This document shows, piece after piece, positions 50,853 to 61,965 of a DNA stretch of 64,000 nucleotides (position 1 is the first letter of the stretch; every line of letters begins with the position of its first letter). The position numbers and the translations under genes were made by a program. This DNA is from Sapria himalayana (taxonomy: Eukaryota > Streptophyta > Magnoliopsida > Malpighiales > Rafflesiaceae): positions 1,801,966-1,865,965 of the forward strand of contig JAREIK010003411.1 in assembly GCA_029783825.1 (NCBI GenBank), read 5' to 3'. Below the pieces are notes generated by a model that was not told the DNA's origin, made no database searches, and worked only from the letters and a program-made list of their open reading frames with translations.

Positions 50853-51545
50853 TATTTGTAACTTTGTAAACATATATGTAAATCCATATATTTGTTTATA
50901 ACTTTGTATATATTTATGTATAATTACTTATAATTACTCGTATGAATATATCTATACATAACTATATGTTTAACAATATATAATTATTTATAAGTATATA
51001 TACTATTTGTATAATAACATATAACTATACATATATGTCACACTATAATAGGCTGTTCCAGCACAACACTGCCCTTTCGACGCCTCTATGTTTGACATTA
51101 TTCATCAATAACAGTTTCAGTGGTAATGAATCACAGGAGTTACTTTTACAGATTATATTGCCTACTTGCTATTTATTTGTGTTTTAAATTATTTTCATCT
51201 TACTGGCATTTTTGCTACGTGGTTGGTATCATGGGGTGCGGTTGATCCTGAAGCCTCCTTCACATGTTAATGATACCAACCCATACAATATGTTCAGACC
51301 TCGATAGAAAGCCCACCGGCTCCATACAAGATAGATGTGTGGTCTAGCAGTCTTTTATGATGCAATCATGAATTTTACAAGCAAATTTCATAGTCTTGTA
51401 AGTTGCTTCTCATGATGTGTTCAGATGCAACGGAGGGAAAATAATTACAGTTGTTTTAAAAACTTCATTTGGTAAGTAAGAAATTTATCTTATTGATCAT
51501 CTCTTTCTATTCAGATTAGAGATATAGTGTTGAGATTAATAAGTT
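50853..51545 (+). repeat. Tandem duplication, unit 2
   Basis: Second copy of the 690-base unit, starting TATTTGTAACTTTG within a short satellite segment and ending GAGATTAATAAGT. The two units differ by scattered substitutions. Confidence 0.93.
51251..51480 (+). pseudogene. Enhancer-of-polycomb-like exon fragments, copy 2
   Basis: The duplicate of the copy 1 fragment: HVNDTNPYNMFRPR, then a stop (TAG) where copy 1 has Glu, then KAHRLHTR. The second exon piece starts MQRRENN near 51425. It keeps the family-typical Pro in FRPR and the second Arg in MQRR, both lost in copy 1, while copy 1 keeps the Glu codon; the two copies have decayed separately from a better-preserved ancestor. Confidence 0.85.
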
Positions 51546-52539
51546 ATCAAAAAAGATTTTTTTTTCTATTACAGTTTGCATCTCTTAGAAGAGATTAATA
51601 AGTTACGCATTCATCTTATCAAACACTTATCTATCACAACCATCCTATGTATATTCTTTTCTTATAAAAAGTAAACATAATGAATCATAAATTGAGTAAT
51701 TAATTATTTTTTTAACATTATTTTTTTTAATCTAACATATATTTTTCTATCATACTTTATTTTGGTCAATTATTTTAGTTTTTTAGTTAATAAATTTTTT
51801 TAAAAATTTTATTTCTTTTGAATTATAAATCATAAATTTCAAAAATAATTATATTTTAATAAATTGTTTCTTTTTTCAATTTAAAATTAAAGTTACAAAT
51901 TAAATATTTTATTTTTAATCTTTTATTTTTAAATTTTTTACTCTCAAACATGTGCTATCTATCTAATTCTCAATTTAAATTTTTTATTTGTTTCAATTAT
52001 TAAGAAATTATTATCTATATATAGCATATATCAATGTATCTATTTTCATAGTTGTCCTATCAGCTCATTGATAACCATGATAAGAAAATATCAACTTAAC
52101 ATTGAATCTTAATGTAATTTTATAGATGAAACAAATTTACTTTACATCCCACATATAAAACACATATGTTATATTACTTTAATATATATATCGTCATTGA
52201 CATCGATATTATGTGGAATTAGTTTTCTTCTTTTATGTAGACACCAAACCAACTATCAAAAAAATTATATTATGAATATTTTAAAATTGATAAATACTCA
52301 GTAAAAATATTTTTATATTTATATTTTTTTCATGACTTATTTAATCAAGTTAAATAAGTAGTATTTTGGATATGCATAGAGTAGAGAAAGAGAGAGAGAG
52401 AGTGGAGAATCTTTGAAAAAAAAATATTTTTAATAAAAATGAAATATAGTATTTTGGATATATATAATCTCACGTATATGGTCTGGGGTAGCTCATAAGT
52501 CAGGTATTTTCAAACAATAAAAATCAAATAAATAAAAAT
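51546..52539. other. AT-rich DNA without recognised gene
   Basis: Long A/T runs, a short (GA)n at about 52386-52403, and two near-identical AGTATTTTGGATAT phrases at about 52352 and 52449. No domain seen. Confidence 0.5.
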
Positions 52540-52970
52540 ACTAAACTAAAAATTGAACATCTTTTTCAAGTTAATGCATGCATATCATGTATTCCTAGCT
52601 TGGAAGAGTAGAAAAAAAATTATGGTCCTCTAATAGCCTGCATTAAGATGTTCATACTCAGCTCATTAATAGGTATGTAGGTTGTAGTGATCAAAATATC
52701 CTGAATTTTATTTCGAATGAATTAATAATTAATCTTAATATGTTTTGTCCATTGATAGAACATTGAGTTGGCTGTAATGTGTTTGGTTATTTGGCTGTCA
52801 TAGTGAAATATCATCAATCTCTAAACTGGAATATAAAGCTCATTCAAAAAGTATTTGGCCCATTGAAGTTTATAAGTTGATGATGTCATGGCATTGTATT
52901 TTGTTTATACACTGAATCTCGAAATAATTATTTATCTTTTATTTTTCCGCAAGATAATGTTATCTACAAA
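52540..52970 (-). pseudogene. Ty1/copia RNase H fragment, minus strand
   Basis: On the minus strand, about 52960 downward: an SRFSVYKQNTM-like segment, KYNAMTSSTYKLQWAKYFLN (usual EYRAM...E-x-x-W-L), FHYDSQITKHITANSMFYQW (the YCDNQAA...HERTKHI block), TKHIKINY and FIRNKIQDILITTTYIPINE, and KLGIHDMHAL at the end. This is the C-terminal RNase H of a copia lineage different from that at 31002-39068. Stops and frame changes are present. Its LTRs were not found. Confidence 0.8.
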
Positions 52971-55150
52971 AAAAATAAAAATAAAAACATATGTCAATTT
53001 TTTGCTTTGTGATCGTAGAAGTCCAACTAGAATCTTTAATTAATTATATTCATAATCTTTCATTATATTCACATTTCTTGAATTTTTTTTTCATATAACT
53101 CATAATTTTAAGTATTGTATTCATATGAATATATTTATGTACATTTTAAAAATAATTAAATACACTGACATCATATGTAATATCAGACGTACTTATTATC
53201 AAATAATTTAGCTTTTTATGATTATTCAATATGTTGTTGAGTCAATTAACGAACCAAATTATCTAGATAAGTCTATATTTAGGTCAAGTAGTAAGCCAAT
53301 AGTGTACATCATGATATATCTTATCAGATAAAAATATAAAATATATTTTCTCTAAGAAAGAGTTGTTAAGTACTAAAAAAATCTTAGATATTTTAAATAA
53401 TATCTAAAACTTGGTTTGTAGATTTTAGTTTAGATATATTAAATTGATTATCTCATGTAATTAAATCTTTATCATCATATACAATTAGTTTCACATACTA
53501 ACATATTGATCAACTTAAAAAAAATAAAAATTTTTGACATATTTCTATGACAAAATATAGTAAATATTGAGTAAAATTATTAAATCATTTATTGGGAGAC
53601 TACTTTAGGCTATAAATTGCCTTTCATATTTTGTATATCATATATGTGCTCTCTTCTTCCAAGAACAATGAATCCTAGTGACTACTATATAAGCATATTT
53701 TTATATAAATTATTATAAAAGAATGTATTCTATATATCTAACTAATACATATTTTATATATGTGATGATAAATAGAAAGTAATAACTTATTAGTGGTCAT
53801 GTTAATCATATGAAATAATGTGTTCCAAAAATCAATATCACAAGGCTATGTAAAATCATTCATTACCAACCTAGTCTCGTTGATCGATTTTTTCCCGGGT
53901 CTCTCTTTATTATATATATTTGTCTATAATGTAATTGGAATGTCCAACTCATTATTCTAAACTGGATCAACTTATATGATAAAAACCTCATTTAAAATAG
54001 ATTGTGAATGTATCTATTTAGTATATACATATTCGGATTGGGATCATCAAGTCGTTTAATGCTCATTTCTATCTCACTCTTGGTTAGATTTAAATGTCGT
54101 GTCCAGTGGATAATGATTACTTTAGAAGTTCTTATTTTGTATGTATATATATTAGAGGTCATTATCTTGATGTGATGACAAGTATCTTTGTAAAAGGGCA
54201 ATAAGTCTTGGATTTGAGATTTATTAGACAGAGCTTTTATTGATTTTCGAAGGAATATTATTGAGATATCAATATCTCATAAATCTTACACTAAACGAGA
54301 GTTTTGTATACTAGGTACAACCTCCAATGATTTTAAAAATTTAAAAACTAAGAGATAATTTATTAACTCTCTCATATTTATACTACATGATAATATAATG
54401 TAGCTAAGTAAAAAAATATTTGGTTGGCTTATATATTTAGGAGAGAGACAAACATTTTAAAATTGCATGATTAATTGGACTTTCTTTTATTTTTTAAAAT
54501 TGTATTTTAATTTTTTTATGCCATCTTATTTCTAAGACAAATGAGTGATGCAATATTAAGCACGCACACATCAAATTTCAATCAAATATTTTGTTCGAAA
54601 ATAAAAAATCAAAATGACATCACCATGTTTTCCAAATATTTTTTGAAATATTATAGCATGTTATTTCATATCATATTTTTATTAAAATCTGTGTATTATA
54701 TTAAATTTTTTTGGAGTGATAATGATTTTAGGTATGCCTTTCAAGATGTTAATTATTGAATAATGATTTTCTTATAGTTCTTATTTATAGGAGTGAAAGT
54801 GATGATAAGTATTTATCATTTAAGCCTTTTTTTTTAAATTTTGAGGATTATGAGATAATTTATCAAATATCTAGCATTAATATTCATTTACAAATTAAAA
54901 TTGGTTAGAGAATAAACAAATATCTAATTGTAATATTTTAATAATTTAGTACTCCTAAATATTGTAAGAGTATGATAATGATGTGCTTTTATTAATATTT
55001 TCTCTCTCTAGGTAAGTTTGGGTAGGTCCATTTTTCTCTTGATGTAGGGTGATATTCAAACTCAAGACTTTACTAATAAATTATAATTTTTCAAGCTATG
55101 TCTTCCATCTAGTTTTGAGTATGTTTTTTTTAATGACGATGCAATTTCAA
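52971..55150. other. AT-rich DNA, possible decayed retroelement body
   Basis: It lies upstream, in element orientation, of the minus-strand RNase H, so reverse transcriptase remnants are expected, but I could not recognise any motif. Frames at 53992-54201 (minus) and 54541-54759 (plus) show no family signature. Confidence 0.4.
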
Positions 55151-55193
55151 ACATTCATATGTTAAAATTTAATCATTTATTTTACCTTGTTCT

Positions 55194-55224
<31 letters not shown>

Positions 55225-55250
55225 ATCTATGTATGTATGTATGTATGTAT
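55194..55250. repeat. (GT)n and (ATGT)n microsatellites
   Basis: About 14 GT units followed shortly by about five ATGT units. Confidence 0.95.
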
Positions 55251-55459
55251 TGAAATTTCATCCTATAATATCCAATTGCAAATTTCTTGTGCCTTGTGTT
55301 TCCAAGTTCGACGCAATTTCAAACAAACAAAGATGATTTTTGCAGTCTTGGTTAAGGTGTTTGTTCCTTTTTTTTATGCCTATGACAGAATATTTAGCTG
55401 TTTGATGTTCATGCTACATTATGGATATTTATGCTCTACTTTATTTAAATATTTGTACA

Positions 55460-56110
55460 TATAATGTTAGTATATATGTATATGTACATATATGCTAGTA
55501 CATATGTACATATACAATGTAGTATATGTACATATTTAATTGTATATTTAAACTTATTCAATGTACATATATACACTATAGTATATGTACATATACACTA
55601 TAGTGTAAATGTACATATATACTATAGTGTATATGTATACACTGGTATATATGTACATATATACTATAATATAAATGTACATATATACTACAATGTATAT
55701 ATACATATATATATATATTGGTAATGCACAAGTATTTACCAGTATAAATGTACATATTTGTACATATACACTGTGATGTATATGTACATACTTGTACACA
55801 TACATTACGGTGTATATGTACATATAAATGTACACATATACTATAGTGTATATGTATTCACTAGTATATATGTACAAATACACTGTAGTGTATATGTACA
55901 TATACTGAGTATGCAGTGTATATGTACATATACTGAGTATATATGTACATATAAATACTTGTACATATATACCAGTATATATTTACATATACACTACAAT
56001 ATATGTACATATTTATATGTAGATATAAATACTCAATATATGTACATATATACACTAGTATATATGTACATAGACACTGAGTATATCTATATGTATATAC
56101 CTAGTATATA
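55460..56110. repeat. Palindromic TATATGTACATATA minisatellite
   Basis: About 650 bases of 18-24-base units with the core TATATGTACATATA, itself a palindrome, alternating with CACTATAGTGTA or CACTGTAGTGTA cores that are also palindromic. Related units occur at 20530-20700, 21740-21910 and 56760-57010, in each case beside a CACTA right-end module. The Tyr/Ile/Val/His-rich frames on both strands are artefacts of the repeat. Confidence 0.88.
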
Positions 56111-56169
56111 CATAAGTGGGTGCATATATTTATTTATAGACATGTATATATTATCATACATACACATCC

Positions 56170-56173
<4 letters not shown>

Positions 56174-56205
<32 letters not shown>
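56174..56205. repeat. (CA)n microsatellite
   Basis: About 16 CA units. Confidence 0.95.
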
Positions 56206-56210
<5 letters not shown>

Positions 56211-56699
56211 AATATATAATTGCTCGAGTCGGTCTGGTCATTATCGTGCATTGCTTACTGATGCAGGTCTTAAAAGCCATGGATATTAGACCTTCCCCAA
56301 TGCTGTGGCATGAAAATATTTCTGGTCCAAGCCAGCCAGGCAGACAGAGGCAGACATAGGCAGACATAGGCTCTTAGTAATTGTGTAGATATGCAATTAT
56401 CACATGGTACAAAGCGTATGTATGAGGAAATAAGTTTTATTATTGTAGGTTCTGCAATGATTGGTTCTAATTGTACTAGGTATTAGGATGATGATGATTC
56501 TCGTGTGGTGTCGTGTAATTTTATTAGATTTTACAAAATTGTATTCAATCAAAAGGAAAAATGTATTATTACCTGATTTTTACAGGCCGTGAGTGTTAGG
56601 AGGAATATCGGGTCCTGTTTTGAGAGAAGCAACTCGCCGCCTCATCAAAAACTCACTCAATCTCAAAACGAGTGGTTGGCAGGGAAGTTCATCAGTCGA
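56206..56699. other. Mixed-composition segment of unknown origin
   Basis: Unlike its surroundings, this stretch has near-balanced composition at 56220-56370 and 56585-56700, with a short GGCAGACATA tandem at 56340-56370 and text such as GCAACTCGCCGCCTCATC. It lies between a minisatellite and the CACTA right-end module. It may be another captured fragment, possibly genic, but I recognise no domain. Confidence 0.4.
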
Positions 56700-57765
56700 G
56701 CATCACCACCTATCCCACTTTTATTATCAGTGGCAGCAACAGTAGCAACAAATGCAGTATATACATACGTATATACTTGGTATATACGTACGTATATACA
56801 CGTGTGTATATACTTGGCATATACATACATATATACATGGTATATACGTATGTATATACTGGTATATACATAAGTATATACTCAGTATATACATAGATAT
56901 ATACTCTGTATATGTACATATAATATTGCAGTTTATATGTACATATACTATAGTAATATATGTAACTAGTGAAATGCTAGTATATATGTACATATACACT
57001 GTAGTATATCTTTATATATATACTGCATTATTATATATTTATCAAAACATAACTTTATTTATTTATTTATTTTGACTCTTTTGATTGGTTTAAATTTCGT
57101 GCAGATATGGTACCGCATTGTTTCTCATACGAAGCCTGTATAAGTAAAAGGATTTTTTACAAGACATGACGCACCGCGACTTGCATAGCTTTGTCACGGC
57201 AGAAAGATGGTAATCAGAGGAGCCGAGGGAGAGAAAACAATGTTAATGCATGAATAGATTTTACTTTATGCATTATTGGTAGATACATTGATGAATAAGA
57301 TATAATAAAATTATGTAATATTTTTGTTTTAATTATGTAAAATATTTTATCAAAGTAATTTATTAAATAATTTTATTTTTTGTTAATTATAAATTTTTAT
57401 TTATAGTTTTTGTTTTTATTCAATTTAATATAAAAATATTAAATTATTTAAATACATTTTATAAAAAAAAAATTAAATTCTGAAAATAGTTTTGGAATGA
57501 AAATAGCTAGGAATTTTCCCTTGCTAATATAGCTAGGGAATTTCCCATTCCTAATGTTGTTAGGGAAATCATTATTTTAGCTAGAGAATTTTTTTGTCAC
57601 TAAAATATTTTTGCTAGGGACTCTTTTTTCTCGTTAAATTTTAGAGACGACACTTTAGATTGATAAAGCTTCTATCATTAATCTGTCGTATATCCCATTT
57701 AGTAACGGAAAACCCCCATTTAGCTAGGGATTTTTCTCTAGCCATTGGGGATTTTTCTTGTAGTG
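56700..57765 (+). mobile_element. Second CACTA element of the same family, right end
   Basis: This matches the right module of the first element in order: GCAGCAACAGTAGCAACAAA triplet remnant, AATGCAGTATATACATACG junction, palindromic TACATATA block, GGTACCGCATTGTTTCTCAT (57110), GGAGCCGAGGGAGAG (57218), then subterminal words TAGCTAGGGA and TTTAGTAACGGAAA at 57505-57750, ending TTTTTCTTGTAGTG at 57765. The reverse complement of the end is CACTACAAGAAAAA, so it has a better-preserved terminus than the first element's right end. No matching left terminus with subterminal repeats was found in the window, and no transposase. The interior probably extends left at least to 55460 and perhaps to 48965. 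Confidence 0.85.
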
Positions 57766-58964
57766 TATTATATAAATTTTTTCTCTCATAATTTAAACAT
57801 TTAGACTTTGATTATATTTAGAATTTATTGTATTCACAAATATTTATATTATGTAATTAGTGATTTGTAGGGTGTTTGATCCATGAAATCATTTTTGATG
57901 CCAACGAAATAATGATAGTCAGTAGCTAGTTTAATACATATCTATTATTTACTTTTTTTATTTTAAATACTAGAAATAGAATTAAGAAATTCTTTTCAAC
58001 TACTAATTTTCTAAATAATTAAAATTATCAACTATTGATAATAATGAACAAGAAATTAACATTTTATACAAGTTTAATATATATAACGATAACTCGATTG
58101 AATTGTTTGAGACTATGCTGCTTCTCAATCATATGTTAGCCTAGACACTTAAAAAATGCATGTTACATATATAAATGGCTCAAGTTTTGAATTATTTTAA
58201 CATACTTAAAAATAAAAATATTTAAAAAATAAAAAAAGATTCATCACAATTTAGGTATTATAAAAAATGTGTTACTATAAAACTAGAGGTGGGATTGAGT
58301 ATTTTAGGAGATATAATGAATAATATTCTAAAAAAATATATTGCATTGGATTATAAATAAATTTAGCTTAACAATTAGGCTATTGAATTTGAATTAACTT
58401 TGGGTTTAGTGATCCATTTCACATATTGTCATGAATTTGTTAGAAAAGATATTGTTAGGTTTGTTGTTGGTTTTAGTCTTTTTTTTTTTAAATTTGTGAA
58501 TGAATAAAGACTAGTTCATTATATATAGAATTATATCTAATCAGCTTATTGTAGTATTCCTAGGTCAACCCATGAAAATAATATAATAAAAAATTATAAA
58601 TTTTAAATATAATTAATAAATAATGAATTTTAAAAATATACTAGAGTTGTATCGGTAATGTCAGATGTATGAACTAATTATGATGATATTCTTTTTACTT
58701 GCATTATTATTCATTTTTTTAATTTAAATAGAAACTAAATAATAAAATAATATAATTTTATAATATTTTTTATTCTAATGATATTCTATATTTTTAAGGT
58801 AGAGAAAAATTTTCCGTTGCCCCATTAGGGAGGAAACTTAAATATCCTCCTTTTATGGGCCTACTATTTTACATAGACTATAAAGTTTATATAGTTTTCT
58901 AATTATTCTAATAAATTCTAATGTAATATATAATTTGTTTTAATGAGCAAACACTATTTTTAGG
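57766..58964. other. AT-rich intergenic DNA, no gene seen
   Basis: No motifs or long frames; possibly the original host sequence flanking the second CACTA end. Confidence 0.5.
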
Positions 58965-59470
58965 TAGAGGTGTCAAGTAGGTCGGGCAGCTCGGGCTAGG
59001 CACAAGGCATGACTTGATTGAGCCGTGCCTAGCTCAGCATGGCATAGTCCAAAATCATGTCCGTGCCCATGTCGGGCTATCTCGAGCAACGGTTCATGCC
59101 ATGCCATGTCGAGGTTTTCCAGGCCTCATATAAGTTAGGCAGGATTTGGCTGTCTGGCTCGAAGGCACAATTCTTTGGCATGACCCGAACCATGCCCCAT
59201 AACTCAAGCTGGGTATGTGCATGGTCCAAACTTGACTATTTGTGACACCTTTTGGGCCTTTGCCCGACACCCCGATGACCCGACCCTGAGCCTAAAACTA
59301 GAAGCCAATGGCCGAAGGCGTCAAACCTTCTGGATTTTGCCTTCTATTCTCTAGAACCATCAGCAATAGCAAAAAAAATAAAATTAAAAAGTTTCACGTT
59401 TTCTAGCCATTAGATGCACCCCCAACAGCTAACGGCAGAAATCCAATGGCTGGCAAGTTTTTGCCTAATT
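58965..59470 (+). mobile_element. Probable hAT left terminus and GC-rich subterminal region
   Basis: TAGAGGTGTCAAGTAGGTCG at 58965 resembles the start of plant hAT elements (TAGAGGTG-type terminus), followed by about 300 bases of dense GGGC, GGCATG and CGGGC words in both orientations, the GC-rich subterminal repeat pattern of that superfamily. hAT transposase remnants lie about 1.1 kb downstream in the same orientation. The 62-codon frame at 59057-59245 arises from this repeat and is not a gene. I could not find the right terminus or the 8-bp duplication. Confidence 0.65.
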
Positions 59471-60103
59471 TTATTAGTAAAAAATTGTAAACAATTATAA
59501 AAATGTTTTTTTAAAAAAAATCTATATATATCATCTTCTCTCATTCCTAATCTCTATCCATAATTCTATATTTTTTTTCTGTCTCTGGTCTCATCTATCA
59601 ATCTTTTTCCTCTTAGGACTCGGGTGCGGACTGTGGTATGGACATCGAATTCGGATATTAGACATTGCACATCAGTAATCGGAATTCCATAAATGGTCGA
59701 GTCAAGCAAATGGGTTTATGCTTTATGGGTATTATTTTTAAAATTTTGCTTATTTTTTTATTTTTATTTTAATTAATAATTTAATATAAAATAATATTTA
59801 ATTTAAAAAATATAATTTAGAATATAATTAATAACCTATTAAAATTAAAATCGACAAGAATGAAATTAATATTAACGTAAACATAAATAAATTTAATATG
59901 AATAATGATAATCATGTGAAAATGTCTAAGGTCGTCGAAATCTTGTTTTCTCTCATAGCCTTGACCCAAACATCTAAAAAATAAAAAAAATTAGAATAAA
60001 ATCAATAGTTTGGACTCACTTTAATATTATACAAAATAAAGATACTATGAGTGTCGATGAAGAATTGCTACAATACAAATATTATAAAAAAATATTAATT
60101 TGT

Positions 60104-61965
60104 AGGAGTGCATGTGAGATTGGACACCTTAAGAGGCCACACTAAACAATGTATCAAAAAATATGGTTCATTAGATCTTAGAAAACCCCAACCGAGTAGT
60201 GGAGTCTTTGAGGTTAGATCTAGTTCAGTTTCTATGTTGACCATTTTCATATACCACGAGTTAGGAATGGAATATATGACAATATTGATCATCAGGATGG
60301 GTCATCCGATTAGATTTTCAAAAAATCCAAGGGTAGTCAGTATCATACAGACCTATTTTTAGCTTGCATATTGTAAGATTTATATATCTATATCTATGAA
60401 CGACATACTAAAATATTATATGTTAGAAATAATAATAATAATTAATGAATTTAGGAAATATAGTAGCGTGATGTTCATGATGTCTGATATCTGGACTAGT
60501 CACGATGATGCATCTTATGCATGCCTCACCCCTAATATTTTGATTCTAAATAGACACTAAATAAAAAAATATTTAAGATTTTCAGAGATTCTTTTTCCTC
60601 ATGATGTCCTGACCATATATGAGTACAAGATGAGAATCTTTAAAGAATATAATAATCAAAATAAAATATATAGTATCATATTCAATAACGCATCTAATAA
60701 TGGAGTTGTCATTACAATGTTAGTTAGGATCATTAGAGATGAACTATTAGAAGAGATTTTTCATGTTAAATGTGTGTTCCACATTATTAACCTGATAGAA
60801 CAAGCGGAGATGAAGAATGATTTCTCTACTTTATAAAAAATATGCAACTTGCTAAAATTTCTTTGAATATCTCGCAGACAATAAGAGTTTGGTAGTCTCT
60901 ATTTGTCTATGGGTCTAAAGTAAAAGAAATTCTAATCATATATGAGATACTATTATAATTACACATACCTTATGTTAGAGTCATGTGTTGGATATGAACA
61001 CGTGATATCTGACTACATTAATAGTAAAAGTGATTAACTTATTATTGACAACACTGACTAGGATACAAGAATTTTATCTATAAAATTCTGAAAAAATTTT
61101 TATGACACGATAAACATATGTTCGTTAGTTTATACTCTTATGACTTGCATTACACTTAGCTGCATATGCGATATTAAGATGACTCAATATTTCACTTTCA
61201 CTTATAAACATGTGTTCGTCAGTTTAGGAAGTTTAAATATGACTCAATATTTAGTGACATGGCTATTGAGATGGAAACAAGTACTTAAAATACTAGTCTA
61301 CTATTCTATCTCTTTATTGTCTGGCTTCCTGCATAGACCTTAGGGTTAAAGTGAAAGGGGTAGAAAATATTTTGACATACATATCCTCATGCATAAATTA
61401 GGAACACTAACTTGAAAGGTTCATTCACGAGAAGTTGACTGAGTTATTTATATACTATGATACTAGTGGTGGTAGTAGTAGCCAGGCTTTGAGTACGAAC
61501 ATCGATATCTTTTTCAGAGATGATGACTTCTCCATTCAATTAGTTAGGAGAAAACAATGGGGTGTAATTTAGAATAAGAGCGGGTAGTCTCAGTACTTAG
61601 ATACTGATTACTATTCAATCATGTCACATATTGATAACAAGAAACTTAATATTTTATAATGGTAAAAATCATATGAGTCTACCTATTTCATGCTGTCTAA
61701 GATGACATGAGATCAACTGACTCCTCTTGTATCGAGCATAGCATCGAAGTCTTCTTTTTCTGTTGTAATGAATGAGATTTCAGATGAAAGATTAAGATTA
61801 TGATCAGATATTATTGAGATACTAGCATGCTTGAAGGATTGGGAGGATTCGAGCTTGGACATCCAAAATCATATTGCAACTACAACAAGAGTGGAGGAAT
61901 TGGTGGCAGATGATGATTCATGAGAATTTAATGAGGAATGAGATTAAGCCTACCGCTAGTGATAC
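60104..61965 (+). pseudogene. hAT transposase, decayed
   Basis: Blocks in order: GVHVRLDTLRGHTKQCIKK (60104-60160, resembling the His-Cys half of a BED zinc finger), MSDIWTSHDDASYACLTPNI (about 60475-60540, the block around the first catalytic Asp), EILFPHDVLTIYEYKM, IYSIIFNNASNNG (about 60670-60708), FHVKCVFHIINLIEQAEMK (about 60759-60815), and a C-terminal dimerisation region (about 61600-61860: YLDTDYYSIM, FMLSKM, SSIASKSSFS, SDIIEILACLKDWEDSS). A Ser-rich low-complexity stretch lies near 61465-61490. Stops are scattered and the frame shifts several times, so it encodes no working enzyme. Confidence 0.85.

Noticed and set aside
55464..57075. Tyr/Ile/His/Val-rich frames up to 153 codons on both strands
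   Set aside because: They follow the palindromic TATATGTACATATA minisatellite and have no non-repetitive core.
59057..59245. Possible small protein of 62 residues in a GC-rich region
   Set aside because: It lies within the inverted GGGC/GGCATG words of the hAT subterminal region and resembles no known protein.
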